Positions 1 through 5,601 of a stretch of DNA of 5,601 bases are shown here, one piece after another. How positions within the stretch are numbered: position 1 is the first letter of the stretch; every line of letters begins with the position of its first letter. The stretch lies in NCBI GenBank assembly GCA_947259865.1, contig CAMYNZ010000433.1, positions 1-5,601 of the forward strand, given 5' to 3'. A program made the translations under genes and the position numbers. Source of the DNA: an uncultured Desulfobacterales bacterium (GTDB lineage Bacteria > Desulfobacterota > Desulfobacteria > Desulfobacterales > G020354645). The notes under the pieces were generated by a model. That model was not told the DNA's origin. It saw only the letters and a list, made by a program, of their open reading frames with translations, and made no database searches.

Positions 1-527
1 GGTACCCGTATTTCGAAGGGATCGGCAAAGGGATTGGCGGCCGCTCCCACAAACATTTTGATAGGTCGGTCCAGATCATCACCGCCTAAAAACTTGCCCT
101 CATCCCGCATGAGCCTCACCATCTGGATCAGCTGCATGGAATCGATGTCATGCACATTCTGGCCTTTGGGATTGTCGCCGAAACTTTGATGATCACCGGA
201 TAGACATAGCATGTTGTGGATATCAAATGAGGCTGCACCCAGAATATCGCTTTGCAGGGCAATCCGGTTGCGATCCCGGGTCACCATCTGGAGCACAGGT
301 TCCTGGCCGTTTAGCTTCAGGCGGATACAGGCTGCCAGACTGCACAGGCGCGTCATGGACGTCTGGTTATCGGTGATATTGATGGCATCCACATGATCTT
401 TGATCAACTCTGCCTTTTCGATGATGGGGTCGGGGTTGCTTCCGCGAGGCGGCCCGCACTCGGAGGTAACGGCAAAATGACCTTCGCTTAAAATTTTTTC
501 AAGTTTGCTCGGTGTTTTTACGCTCAT
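1..527 (-). CDS. metF: Methylenetetrahydrofolate reductase MetF, N-terminal 175 residues (cut by window edge)
   Basis: This is the flavin-dependent TIM-barrel reductase that interconverts 5,10-methylene-THF and 5-methyl-THF in the methyl branch of the Wood-Ljungdahl pathway and in methionine synthesis; it acts in the cytoplasm. Reading leftward from ATG at 527-525 gives 175 codons without a stop. The N-terminus has the family's acidic active-site strand, TSECGPPRG at residues 21-29, where Glu23 corresponds to the catalytic Glu of E. coli MetF. NITDNQ follows at 50-55, a long helix with TRLCSLAA at 59-66, and LSGDHQ at 109-114, whose Asp112 corresponds to the flavin-tuning Asp. The ATG overlaps the metV stop as ATGA, and a GGGAGG ribosome binding site (543-538) lies 10 bases upstream inside metV, which fixes the start and implies translational coupling. 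The pairing with MetV is the MetVF type known from acetogens and sulfate reducers. The C-terminal part lies outside the window. Family call is secure; flow direction in the cell is inference. Confidence 0.93.
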   Translation of the reverse strand, partial: MSVKTPSKLEKILSEGHFAVTSECGPPRGSNPDPIIEKAELIKDHVDAINITDNQTSMTRLCSLAACIRLKLNGQEPVLQMVTRDRNRIALQSDILGAASFDIHNMLCLSGDHQSFGDNPKGQNVHDIDSMQLIQMVRLMRDEGKFLGGDDLDRPIKMFVGAAANPFADPFEIRV

Positions 528-838
528 TGTTGCACATCCTCCCTGACAACTTTTCTGGGGCCCCCGGCCCTGTCCGTTGACCAGTCTTTAATGGGGCACA
601 GTGTTTCGTATTCATCCATTCTATCCAGGGCTTTCATACGATCAACAATCAACTGCCAGGCACAGTCAACCTCGGCGTTGATTTCACATTTGCCTTCCGT
701 TGAGCCGCCGCAGGGACCGTTAAACAGTCGTTTGGCACAGCGCGCAACCGGGCAGATACTTCCGGTGGTCGCCAGGATACATTCTCCGCAGCTCTGGCAA
801 CGCTCAGTCCAAAGTCCCCTTTTTTCAGTGGCACCCAT
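524..838 (-). CDS. metV: MetV, methylenetetrahydrofolate reductase C-terminal-domain partner; 5' end missing
   Basis: MetV is the small cysteine-rich zinc/iron-type partner of MetF in anaerobes and is needed for the MetVF reductase. The 104 readable residues match the C-terminal MTHFR_C domain. CQSCGEC lies at residues 14-20, then TGSICP at 25-30 (the family usually has TGGICP), RCAKRLFNGPCGG at 33-45, GKCE at 49-52 and CAW at 59-61. The C-terminal stretch has KDWSTDR and GGPRKVVRED. Cysteines at 14, 17, 20, 29, 34, 43, 51 and 59 are all in place. Full-length MetV proteins are usually about 200-220 residues, so roughly half is absent. The ATG at 838-836 is probably an internal Met: the frame continues upstream only six codons to a stop at 859-857, and that DNA reads as receptor coding sequence on the other strand. 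A weak AGGA (852-849) lies 10 bases upstream, so a short product is conceivable. The gene overlaps metF by ATGA. Family identity is secure; truncation is well supported but not proven. Confidence 0.88.
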   Translation of the reverse strand: MGATEKRGLWTERCQSCGECILATTGSICPVARCAKRLFNGPCGGSTEGKCEINAEVDCAWQLIVDRMKALDRMDEYETLCPIKDWSTDRAGGPRKVVREDVQQ

Positions 839-850
839 AAAGATGTGTCC
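824..850. other. Head-to-head junction of two 5'-truncated genes
   Basis: To the left, MetV homology reads on the minus strand up to about 838-841. To the right, receptor barrel homology reads on the plus strand from about 845, possibly a few codons earlier because GTHKDVSYALSG would be a plausible strand start. The two coding regions abut with fewer than about 10 unexplained bases. Neither gene has its promoter, ribosome binding site or N-terminal domains. By direct count, G+C in 60-base blocks changes from 36/60 (661-720) and 35/60 (721-780) to 24/60 (841-900). A true deletion, an inversion breakpoint, or a misassembled or chimeric clone would all look like this. Confidence 0.7.
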
Positions 851-2254
851 TATGCTTTATCCGGCAGTTATTATGATTCTGATGGGTATCGCGATAACAG
901 CGATTCAGAGGCCAAGGACTTTGGGCTGAACCTGGGTTATTTTTTTGAAGACACTGCCAAAATAAGTTTAAGTCTTGGCTATCATACGGATGACACCGGA
1001 CTTCCGGGCGCATTGTTAGAAAGCGAACTTGCCGCAGGCGCTTCGAGAACATCCACAACCCATCCGGATGATTTTGCCGATATCGATGATCACTACATCA
1101 AGGTATTACCCGAGATTTATTTCCTGGATGACAGCCTTTTTCAGCTGGACGTATCCTTTAGAGAAAGAGAATCGACATTTTTTAGTTCTTTTACCGGCGG
1201 GACATTTGAAGGTAACACCGAAATCGAAACACTGATTATTTCGCCGCAATTTATTATTAAAGAGCAGGTCTTCGGGTTTGACAACAATTTAACCTTTGGT
1301 TTTGACCATCTAAAAGCAGAAGAAGACATTGTTAATACTACTTTTGTAGGAATTCCCACAACCGATAAATTTAAATTGGAAAAAGAAAACTACGGATATT
1401 ATATCCACAACGAATTTTATCCCTATGATGAACTTGCATTGTCGGCCGGTTACCGTCATGATGAGGTTGAATACACCTTTAAACCCAGCACACCGGATAA
1501 GGCCGATTATGATGAAAGTCTGCTTACCGCGGGGATCAATTATAATTTTCATAATGAATCTTATGTTTATTTCAGTTTCTCGGAAAGTTTCCGTTATCCG
1601 GTGCTAGATGAGGCCTTTGATTTTTTCACCAATACCATTGATACGACCTTAGTTCCCCAAACATCGGATGATTACGAGATTGGAGTCAGACATCATTTCA
1701 CAAACAGTCTTCGGGTTAATTTAAATCTTTTTCGGATCGATACCGAAGATGAACTCTTTTTTAATCCCGCAAAGGGCCTGTTTGGTGCCAATGATAACCT
1801 GGATGGTAAAAACAGACGGGAGGGTGTGGAAATAACGCTTGCTAAAACATTTAAAAATTTGACATTGCGGGGAAGCTACGCTTACACAGATACCGAAATA
1901 AGAAGCGGTCCATTTTCGGGTAACCAGGTACCTAATGTTCCCGAACATCAAGCCACCGCGGATGCTGTGTATTCTATTATGGATAGTCTTACGATTGCTT
2001 TGAGCGGGATTTATGTGGGAGAGAGACTATTGGAGAGTGATTTTGCCAATACATTTCCCGAACAGGATCATTATATCGTTTTGAATACTAAAATTAAATA
2101 TACTTGTAAAAATTATACAGCCTTTCTAGACCTAAATAATATACTCGATGAAGAATACTCAGAATTCGGTGTGCTCGGCGGCTTTCCGGTTGAACCGGCA
2201 TTTTATCCATCACCCGAGATCAACGTCCTGATTGGTGTATCGGCCGCATTTTAA
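845..2254 (+). CDS. TonB-dependent outer-membrane receptor, beta-barrel part only (N-terminus and plug missing)
   Basis: TonB-dependent receptors import siderophores, cobalamin or other ligands across the outer membrane. The 469 residues are almost all barrel strands and loops: YALSGSYYDSDGYRDNSD near the start, FSFSESFRYPVLDEAF around 245-260, the DYEIGVRHHF strand, GKNRREGVEITL, and the C-terminal signature LDLNNILDEEYSEFGV. It ends GVSAAF, with the terminal Phe expected of an outer-membrane barrel. Family members usually have about 650-700 residues with a signal peptide, TonB box and plug domain of about 200 residues before the barrel; all are absent. The only in-frame start is GTG at 845, with no ribosome binding site, so it is not a credible natural start. 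The DNA is AT-rich (18/60 G+C at 1381-1440). It lies 104 bases upstream of exbB, suggesting ExbB-ExbD-TonB serves the intact receptor. As it stands it is probably non-functional. Ligand cannot be told. Confidence 0.88.
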   Translation: MSYALSGSYYDSDGYRDNSDSEAKDFGLNLGYFFEDTAKISLSLGYHTDDTGLPGALLESELAAGASRTSTTHPDDFADIDDHYIKVLPEIYFLDDSLFQLDVSFRERESTFFSSFTGGTFEGNTEIETLIISPQFIIKEQVFGFDNNLTFGFDHLKAEEDIVNTTFVGIPTTDKFKLEKENYGYYIHNEFYPYDELALSAGYRHDEVEYTFKPSTPDKADYDESLLTAGINYNFHNESYVYFSFSESFRYPVLDEAFDFFTNTIDTTLVPQTSDDYEIGVRHHFTNSLRVNLNLFRIDTEDELFFNPAKGLFGANDNLDGKNRREGVEITLAKTFKNLTLRGSYAYTDTEIRSGPFSGNQVPNVPEHQATADAVYSIMDSLTIALSGIYVGERLLESDFANTFPEQDHYIVLNTKIKYTCKNYTAFLDLNNILDEEYSEFGVLGGFPVEPAFYPSPEINVLIGVSAAF

Positions 2255-2287
2255 AAATGATTTGTATCCAGTATCCACAGCAACTAG

Positions 2288-2317
2288 AAAATTAACTATC
2301 ATAATCATCTGTATTAT
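2288..2317. promoter_or_regulatory. Possible Fur-like operator between receptor and exbB
   Basis: The bottom strand of 2306-2288 matches the classical 19-base Fur box at 13 of 19 positions by direct count. On the top strand, hexamers from 2294 read AACTAT, CATAAT, CATCTG, TATTAT, of which two fit the Fur NATWAT repeat fully and one fits at 5 of 6. Iron control of a TonB system would make sense. However, the region is simply AT-rich, no paired -35/-10 was found, and operators normally precede the receptor, so this is weak. The rest of the 2255-2358 gap holds a tandem GTATCCA repeat (2264-2277) and the exbB ribosome binding site. Confidence 0.3.
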
Positions 2318-2326
2318 TTTTGGAAG

Positions 2327-2351
2327 TCCTACCACCGACACGGCGGGGGGG
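2327..2351 (+). promoter_or_regulatory. exbB ribosome binding site: seven-G tract within a possible hairpin
   Basis: Seven G residues at 2345-2351 sit 7 bases before ATG 2359 and are the only Shine-Dalgarno-like sequence there, which favours 2359 over the upstream TTG at 2320. The bases just before could fold back on them: CCACCG (2332-2337), loop ACA, then CGGCGG (2341-2346) with one A-C mismatch. A weaker extension pairs 2327-2330 with 2348-2351, including two T-G pairs. Folding would hide part of the G tract. The pairing is seen; a regulatory role is inference. Confidence 0.45.
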
Positions 2352-2358
2352 TAACATC

Positions 2359-2991
2359 ATGCTCGAAATATTTAGAAGCGGGGGACCGGTTATGTATCCC
2401 CTTCTGGCCTGCTCCATTATTGTTTTTACTGTCATCATCGAGCGGATTTTTTTCTGGATTAAACTCAATATAAATAGTGACCAAGCGCTGGTTGATGATA
2501 TTCTGGAACTGTGCCGCATCGGTGATTGGCAAGCCGTGAAGCAAAAATCGGCCAATTCTAAAGACATCACCCTAAAAATTTTGATCAGCGGAATTCTTCA
2601 TAAGGAATTTTCCATGGGAAAGGCCATGGAGGCGGCTGCCAACGAAGAAGTCAAGCGCATGCGACAGTTTATGGGTATTTTAGATACCATGATCACGGTC
2701 GCACCCCTTCTGGGGATTTTCGGCACCGTTATCGGCATCATTACGTCCTTCGAGGTTCTGGGAACCAGCGGCATCGAACATCCTCATGCGGTTACCGCCG
2801 GTATTGCCCAGGCGCTCATTACCACCGCAACCGGTCTGGGTATCGCCATTCTTACGGTATTTCCTTACAATTATTTCAACTCAAAAGTCGAAAAAGCCGT
2901 CCATGACATTGAAAAATACGCGACCAGTCTGGAGATCGTGTACGAAAAATTGGTTCCCAATTCAAGCCGACAAGAGGAGGGGGTGCCATGA
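2359..2991 (+). CDS. exbB: ExbB, MotA/TolQ/ExbB proton channel protein
   Basis: ExbB forms the inner-membrane pentamer that, with ExbD, uses the proton gradient to energise TonB. The product is 210 residues from ATG 2359. The frame is open back to TTG 2320, but those 13 codons are Pro/Arg-rich and lack a ribosome binding site. Three membrane segments are visible: about 11-33 (ending IIERIFFW), about 107-131, and about 147-169. The second carries the family signature APLLGIFGTVIGI (115-127) and the third GIAQALITTATGLGIAI (148-164). The cytoplasmic stretch between the first two includes EAAANEEVKRM (91-101), typical of the family. Length is normal for the short ExbB/TolQ class. Its stop overlaps the exbD start as ATGA. 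TolQ is the main alternative, but the adjacent receptor and tonB favour ExbB. Confidence 0.94.
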   Translation: MLEIFRSGGPVMYPLLACSIIVFTVIIERIFFWIKLNINSDQALVDDILELCRIGDWQAVKQKSANSKDITLKILISGILHKEFSMGKAMEAAANEEVKRMRQFMGILDTMITVAPLLGIFGTVIGIITSFEVLGTSGIEHPHAVTAGIAQALITTATGLGIAILTVFPYNYFNSKVEKAVHDIEKYATSLEIVYEKLVPNSSRQEEGVP

Positions 2992-3401
2992 AAATTGATC
3001 TGCAGACCTCCAAAAAAGTTCGCATTGAAATGCTGCCCCTGATCGACATTGTTTTTTTGGTTCTGGTATTTTTTATTTATGCCATGCTGTCTATGGCCGT
3101 CCATCGCGGATTGCCGGTTGTGCTGCCGATCTCATCAACATCTAAAATCGATAAGATTGATAAAAAACTGGTTTTATCAGTGACGGTAAAAGCGGATGGT
3201 GCCATTTTTATCGATAAGGAAAGGGTTGACCTGGAGGAGCTTTCGGTATTATTGAAACGCAAGGCGAGCGACCACAAAGAGGCGGGCGTATTAATTTTCG
3301 GTGATCGCAACCTTTCTTACCAGCAGCTTTTTAAGGTTCTTGATCAAATCAGGATTGCAGGACTCCAGAGGATTTCACTTCAGTCGGAGGTTGAGCAATA
3401 A
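2988..3401 (+). CDS. exbD: ExbD, TonB energising complex subunit
   Basis: ExbD is the second subunit of the proton-driven motor: one transmembrane helix sits in the ExbB pore and a periplasmic domain contacts TonB. The product is 137 residues. After a short cytoplasmic N-terminus, residues 15-34 form the membrane helix MLPLIDIVFLVLVFFIYAML, with the essential protonatable Asp at position 20 (equivalent to Asp25 of E. coli ExbD). The periplasmic part has the usual pattern: LSVTVKADGAIFIDKERV, then a helix, then VLIFGDRNLSYQQLFKVLDQIRIAG without interruption, matching the GD-x-x-x-x-Y motif of the family. ATG 2988 overlaps the exbB stop, and a strong AGGAGG (2975-2980) lies 7 bases before it, so the start is secure and coupled translation likely. 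tonB starts 2 bases after its stop. Length and motifs are complete. Confidence 0.94.
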   Translation: MKIDLQTSKKVRIEMLPLIDIVFLVLVFFIYAMLSMAVHRGLPVVLPISSTSKIDKIDKKLVLSVTVKADGAIFIDKERVDLEELSVLLKRKASDHKEAGVLIFGDRNLSYQQLFKVLDQIRIAGLQRISLQSEVEQ

Positions 3402-3403
3402 AA

Positions 3404-4129
3404 ATGAAACGGTGTTTGATACCTGGCATTATCGCTTTGAGCATACACGGTTTGCTTTTTGCAATGGAGTTCAATTGGCCGGCCGGTGAATCTTTTCTGC
3501 ATTCCAAAACACCTGTTATCACTGTGACCTTAAATTATTTTCAAACCGAGAACCCCAAACCTATCGTGACCTCCCGAAAGCCGGTGCCCCCAAAAATCAT
3601 TAAAAAAGTAAAACCGGTTAATTTGAAACCAAAACCGATACCCAAACCAAAGCATGATTTTGTCCCTCTGGCAAAGTCTAAAACTCAACCGATATCCCCC
3701 CAAATGCCCGATCCGGTGCACCAACCTGACAAGATGGAAATTCGCACCGAGCTAAAGCCTGTTAAAATGCCATATGAGGCTACTGAGACGATCACCCCCG
3801 TTGCCCTCGTTACAAGTGTCGTTCCCCGGACCAAGGCACCACCCGCACCTGTGATCCGCAAAGCCAAGCCCATATATCGCCGCAATCCTCCACCCCGCTA
3901 TCCGCGCCTTGCGCGCAAAAGAAAATATCAGGGCGTAGTCATCCTTGACGTTTTTGTTAATCAAGATGGCGGCGTCGGTGATATAAAAGTGTTTAAATCC
4001 AGTGGCTATTCGATACTCGATAAATCCGCACTGAGATCCGTCAGAAAATGGGATTTCGAGCCCGGCAAGCGGGGGGATAAGAAGGTGGGGATGTGGGTCA
4101 GAACACCGGTGCGATTCCAGCTTGAATAA
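3404..4129 (+). CDS. tonB: TonB energy-transducing protein
   Basis: TonB carries energy from ExbB/ExbD in the inner membrane across the periplasm to outer-membrane receptors. The 241-residue product has the full layout. An uncleaved N-terminal anchor lies at about residues 4-22 with the conserved His15 in SIHG. The Ser that E. coli has four positions before the His is Ala11 here, with a Ser at 13. A Pro/Lys-rich spacer at about 50-155 includes KPVPPKIIKKVKPVN and KPKPIPKPKHD. The C-terminal TonB domain at about 161-241 shows PPRYPRLARKRKYQGVV, VNQDGGVGDIKVFKSSGY, LDKSAL, VRKWDFEPG and the final VRFQLE. GGAGG at 3386-3390 in the exbD end is 13 bases before the ATG, rather far, but no other start fits. 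It is the last gene of exbB-exbD-tonB. The 82 bases after it, up to the convergent oxidase gene, show no convincing terminator. Its natural receptor partner is probably the neighbouring gene in intact form (inference). Confidence 0.95.
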   Translation: MKRCLIPGIIALSIHGLLFAMEFNWPAGESFLHSKTPVITVTLNYFQTENPKPIVTSRKPVPPKIIKKVKPVNLKPKPIPKPKHDFVPLAKSKTQPISPQMPDPVHQPDKMEIRTELKPVKMPYEATETITPVALVTSVVPRTKAPPAPVIRKAKPIYRRNPPPRYPRLARKRKYQGVVILDVFVNQDGGVGDIKVFKSSGYSILDKSALRSVRKWDFEPGKRGDKKVGMWVRTPVRFQLE

Positions 4130-4211
4130 TCATCATCTATGTTTTGCCTGCATGGGCTCAGATTCATCCTTTGGCTATACTGAAATTCACATCAACCGTT
4201 TCTGCCAACAA

Positions 4212-5495
4212 CTACCCAACCCGGTAGGCCACAGATCCCCTGGGATGTTTATACCAACCAGGATCTTCATCGTAATTGGCCAGGTGATCCCGCACTTTAA
4301 TAACCGTCAACATACCACCCATTTCAATATTTCCAAAGGGACCTTTGCCCATCATCATGGGCAATGTGTTTGGGGGGCCGGCCATGTGTTCTGACATGGG
4401 CTGCATTTCCGCCATGCCCTTTTCTCCCATAGCCATGTAGCCCGGGAGCAATGCTTGAATTTTTTCTTCCAATCCTCTCTGGTTCACACCGATGGTATTG
4501 GGCAATTCATGGGCCATGCTGTTCATGGTATGATGGGATTTGTGACAGTGGAAAGCCCAGTCTCCGGGCGCATCCGCAATAAACTCGATATCGCGGGTTG
4601 ACCCTACCGGTATCAGGGCAGTTGTCTCCGGCCATTGCCCGGCCGGCGGAATCTGACCACCGTCAGTGGCGGTGATGTTAAATGCGTGCCCATGGATATG
4701 AATGGGGTGTTCATCCATACTCAGGTTGGCAAGCCTGATCCTCACGCGGTCGCCGGTTTTTACAACCAGATGATTGGTTGCCGGAAAGACTTTGCTGTTA
4801 AAGGTAAAGATGTTGAAGTCCAGCATAACTGCCGGATCCGGACGATAGGTCCCCGGGTGAATCGCCCATTCGTGCAGCATGAGCGCAAAATCACGGTCGA
4901 TCGGCGGGTTTTGTTTTCGCTTAGGTTGTATAATAAAGAAGCCCATCATACCCACCGCCAGTTGGACCATTTCATCCGCATGGGGGTGGTACATAAACGT
5001 TCCATGTTGTTTCAGATCAAACTCATAGGCATAGGTTTCACCCGGCTTTATATGGGGCTGTGTCAATCCACCTACCCCGTCCATGCCGTTGGGTAAAAAA
5101 ATACCGTGCCAGTGAATCGAGGTATGTTCCGGCAACTTATTGGTAACAAGGATTCGAACCCGGTCGCCCTCTACTGCTTCGATGGTGGGGCCCGGTGTCT
5201 GTCCGTTATATCCCCAGCATTTGACCGTCATGCCGGGAGCGAATTCCCGCTCAACCGGTTCAGCCACCAGGTGAAACTCTTTGATCCCGTTTTTGATTTT
5301 ATAGGGCAGCGTGCTGCCGTTTGGTGTGATGACCGGTTTGCCGGGCATCTTTGCTCGGCGGGATCCCATGCTCGGATTTTTTTCATGTGAGGGGGAATGG
5401 CCATGTTGTGTCTGGGCCATTGCTGTTTTTATTAATGCAGTGCTGCCGGCAAATGCGGCTAAACTGTTTACTATCAATTCACGTCGTGTCAACAT
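4212..5495 (-). CDS. Tat-exported multicopper oxidase (copper oxidase family)
   Basis: Periplasmic blue-copper oxidases of this group oxidise metal ions or organics and reduce O2 to water; many sit in copper-tolerance clusters. The 427-residue protein starts with a Tat signal: TRREL at 3-7, a hydrophobic stretch, and AMAQ (25-28) with a likely cut after 27. All four copper motifs are present: HWHG (128-131), HPH (170-172), HPIHIHGH (263-270) and HCHKSHHTMNSM (316-327). They supply the type 1 Cys317, His322 and axial Met327 and the type 2/3 histidines. A His-containing stretch (31-37) follows the signal. Residues 354-395 hold 11 methionines, probable extra copper ligands, after the last cupredoxin domain. 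The C-terminus has GWYKHPRG (413-420). GAGGAG (5508-5503) lies 7 bases before the ATG. It converges with tonB and belongs to a separate unit. Nitrite reductase is less likely because the four-motif laccase pattern is complete. The natural substrate cannot be told. Confidence 0.93.
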   Translation of the reverse strand: MLTRRELIVNSLAAFAGSTALIKTAMAQTQHGHSPSHEKNPSMGSRRAKMPGKPVITPNGSTLPYKIKNGIKEFHLVAEPVEREFAPGMTVKCWGYNGQTPGPTIEAVEGDRVRILVTNKLPEHTSIHWHGIFLPNGMDGVGGLTQPHIKPGETYAYEFDLKQHGTFMYHPHADEMVQLAVGMMGFFIIQPKRKQNPPIDRDFALMLHEWAIHPGTYRPDPAVMLDFNIFTFNSKVFPATNHLVVKTGDRVRIRLANLSMDEHPIHIHGHAFNITATDGGQIPPAGQWPETTALIPVGSTRDIEFIADAPGDWAFHCHKSHHTMNSMAHELPNTIGVNQRGLEEKIQALLPGYMAMGEKGMAEMQPMSEHMAGPPNTLPMMMGKGPFGNIEMGGMLTVIKVRDHLANYDEDPGWYKHPRGSVAYRVG

Positions 5496-5548
5496 GTTGT
5501 TTCTCCTCAGGTTTTGTGTTCACATTTTTTCAAAACACTCCGACCCCT

Positions 5549-5576
5549 GTGATAGTTAATTGTGCTATGAAGGCAA
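5549..5576 (-). promoter_or_regulatory. Candidate promoter for the multicopper oxidase
   Basis: On the minus strand, TTGCCT (5576-5571) and TATCAC (5554-5549) are separated by 16 bases; each matches the sigma-70 hexamer consensus at 4 of 6 positions. The -10 would lie about 54 bases before the ATG. The -10 overlaps a 12-base sequence also present before exbB, and an imperfect dyad TGATAG-N9-CTATGA covers 5550-5570. The match is modest, and the gene could instead be transcribed from an upstream operon promoter. Confidence 0.28.
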
Positions 5577-5600
5577 ACGCCCGCCCAATGTCCGTTGAAG
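5565..5600 (-). CDS. Possible last 11 codons of an upstream gene, perhaps TolC family
   Basis: One minus-strand frame entering from the right edge reads LQRTLGGRLPS and stops at TAG (5567-5565). The LGGxLP-like ending resembles the C-terminus of TolC-type outer-membrane efflux proteins, which often precede multicopper oxidases in metal-resistance clusters. Another frame ends at TGA close to 5531, so the assignment is uncertain. Eleven codons are too few for more than a suggestion. Confidence 0.2.
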   Translation of the reverse strand, partial: LQRTLGGRLPS

Positions 5601-5601
5601 C

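Noticed and set aside
591..929. Plus-strand open frame of 112 codons
   Set aside because: It is antisense to the cysteine-motif part of metV and then out of frame with the receptor; its translation has no recognisable domain.
2264..2277. Tandem GTATCCA repeat as part of a repeat array or attachment site
   Set aside because: There are only two 7-base units with no further copies nearby and no integrase or transposase in the window.
2320..2358. TTG at 2320 as the exbB start
   Set aside because: It adds a Pro/Arg-rich 13-residue extension not typical of ExbB and lacks a ribosome binding site; ATG 2359 has a G-rich site 7 bases upstream.
4130..4211. Possible bidirectional terminator between tonB and the oxidase
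   Set aside because: Only a 3-bp GCC/GGC stem and a distant TTGGC/GCCAA pair with a loop of about 28 bases were found, without a T-run; not convincing.
4122..4394. Plus-strand open frame overlapping the ends of tonB and the oxidase
   Set aside because: It starts inside tonB and runs antisense to the oxidase; its His/Cys content mirrors the Met-rich tail on the other strand.
4635..5096. Plus-strand open frame of 153 codons
   Set aside because: It lies wholly antisense to the copper-motif region of the multicopper oxidase, whose identity is certain; no family resemblance.
5311..5559. Plus-strand open frame at the right end
   Set aside because: It is antisense to the Tat signal and N-terminus of the oxidase and has no identifiable domain.

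Overview
This window looks like chromosomal DNA from an anaerobic, Gram-negative, sulfate-reducer-like bacterium, probably Desulfobacterota. The MetV/MetF pair is the methylene-tetrahydrofolate reductase of the Wood-Ljungdahl type. The TonB/ExbB/ExbD set and the outer-membrane receptor require an outer membrane. The lineage is inferred from gene families only; no rRNA or other marker is present.

Layout. Positions 1-838 (minus strand) hold metV followed by metF. They overlap by ATGA, and metF runs off the left edge. Positions 845-4129 (plus strand) hold a TonB-dependent receptor barrel, exbB, exbD and tonB. The last three are packed as one transcription unit, with a 4-base overlap between exbB and exbD and a 2-base gap between exbD and tonB. 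On the minus strand, 4212-5495 is a complete Tat-exported multicopper oxidase that converges on tonB. The right edge (5496-5601) is its upstream region and may include the last codons of another gene.

How the genes work together. MetV and MetF reduce methylene-THF to methyl-THF, or run in reverse during oxidation of acetate or other substrates to CO2. ExbB and ExbD use the proton motive force to energise TonB, which drives import through outer-membrane receptors such as the adjacent one. The multicopper oxidase is a periplasmic copper or oxygen defence enzyme and has no evident functional link to the other genes.

The most notable feature is at about 824-850. metV (leftward) and the receptor gene (rightward) are joined head to head, and both lack their 5' parts. 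metV has only its C-terminal cysteine-rich domain. The receptor has no signal peptide, TonB box or plug domain. No promoter or intergenic DNA separates them. This is either a real deletion/rearrangement or a chimeric assembly or clone join; sequence alone cannot decide. Smaller points are a Fur-like AT-rich site between the receptor and exbB that shares 12 bases with the region upstream of the oxidase, and a G-tract ribosome binding site for exbB inside a possible hairpin. I found no CRISPR array, insertion sequence, tRNA or rRNA, and no convincing new biological system.
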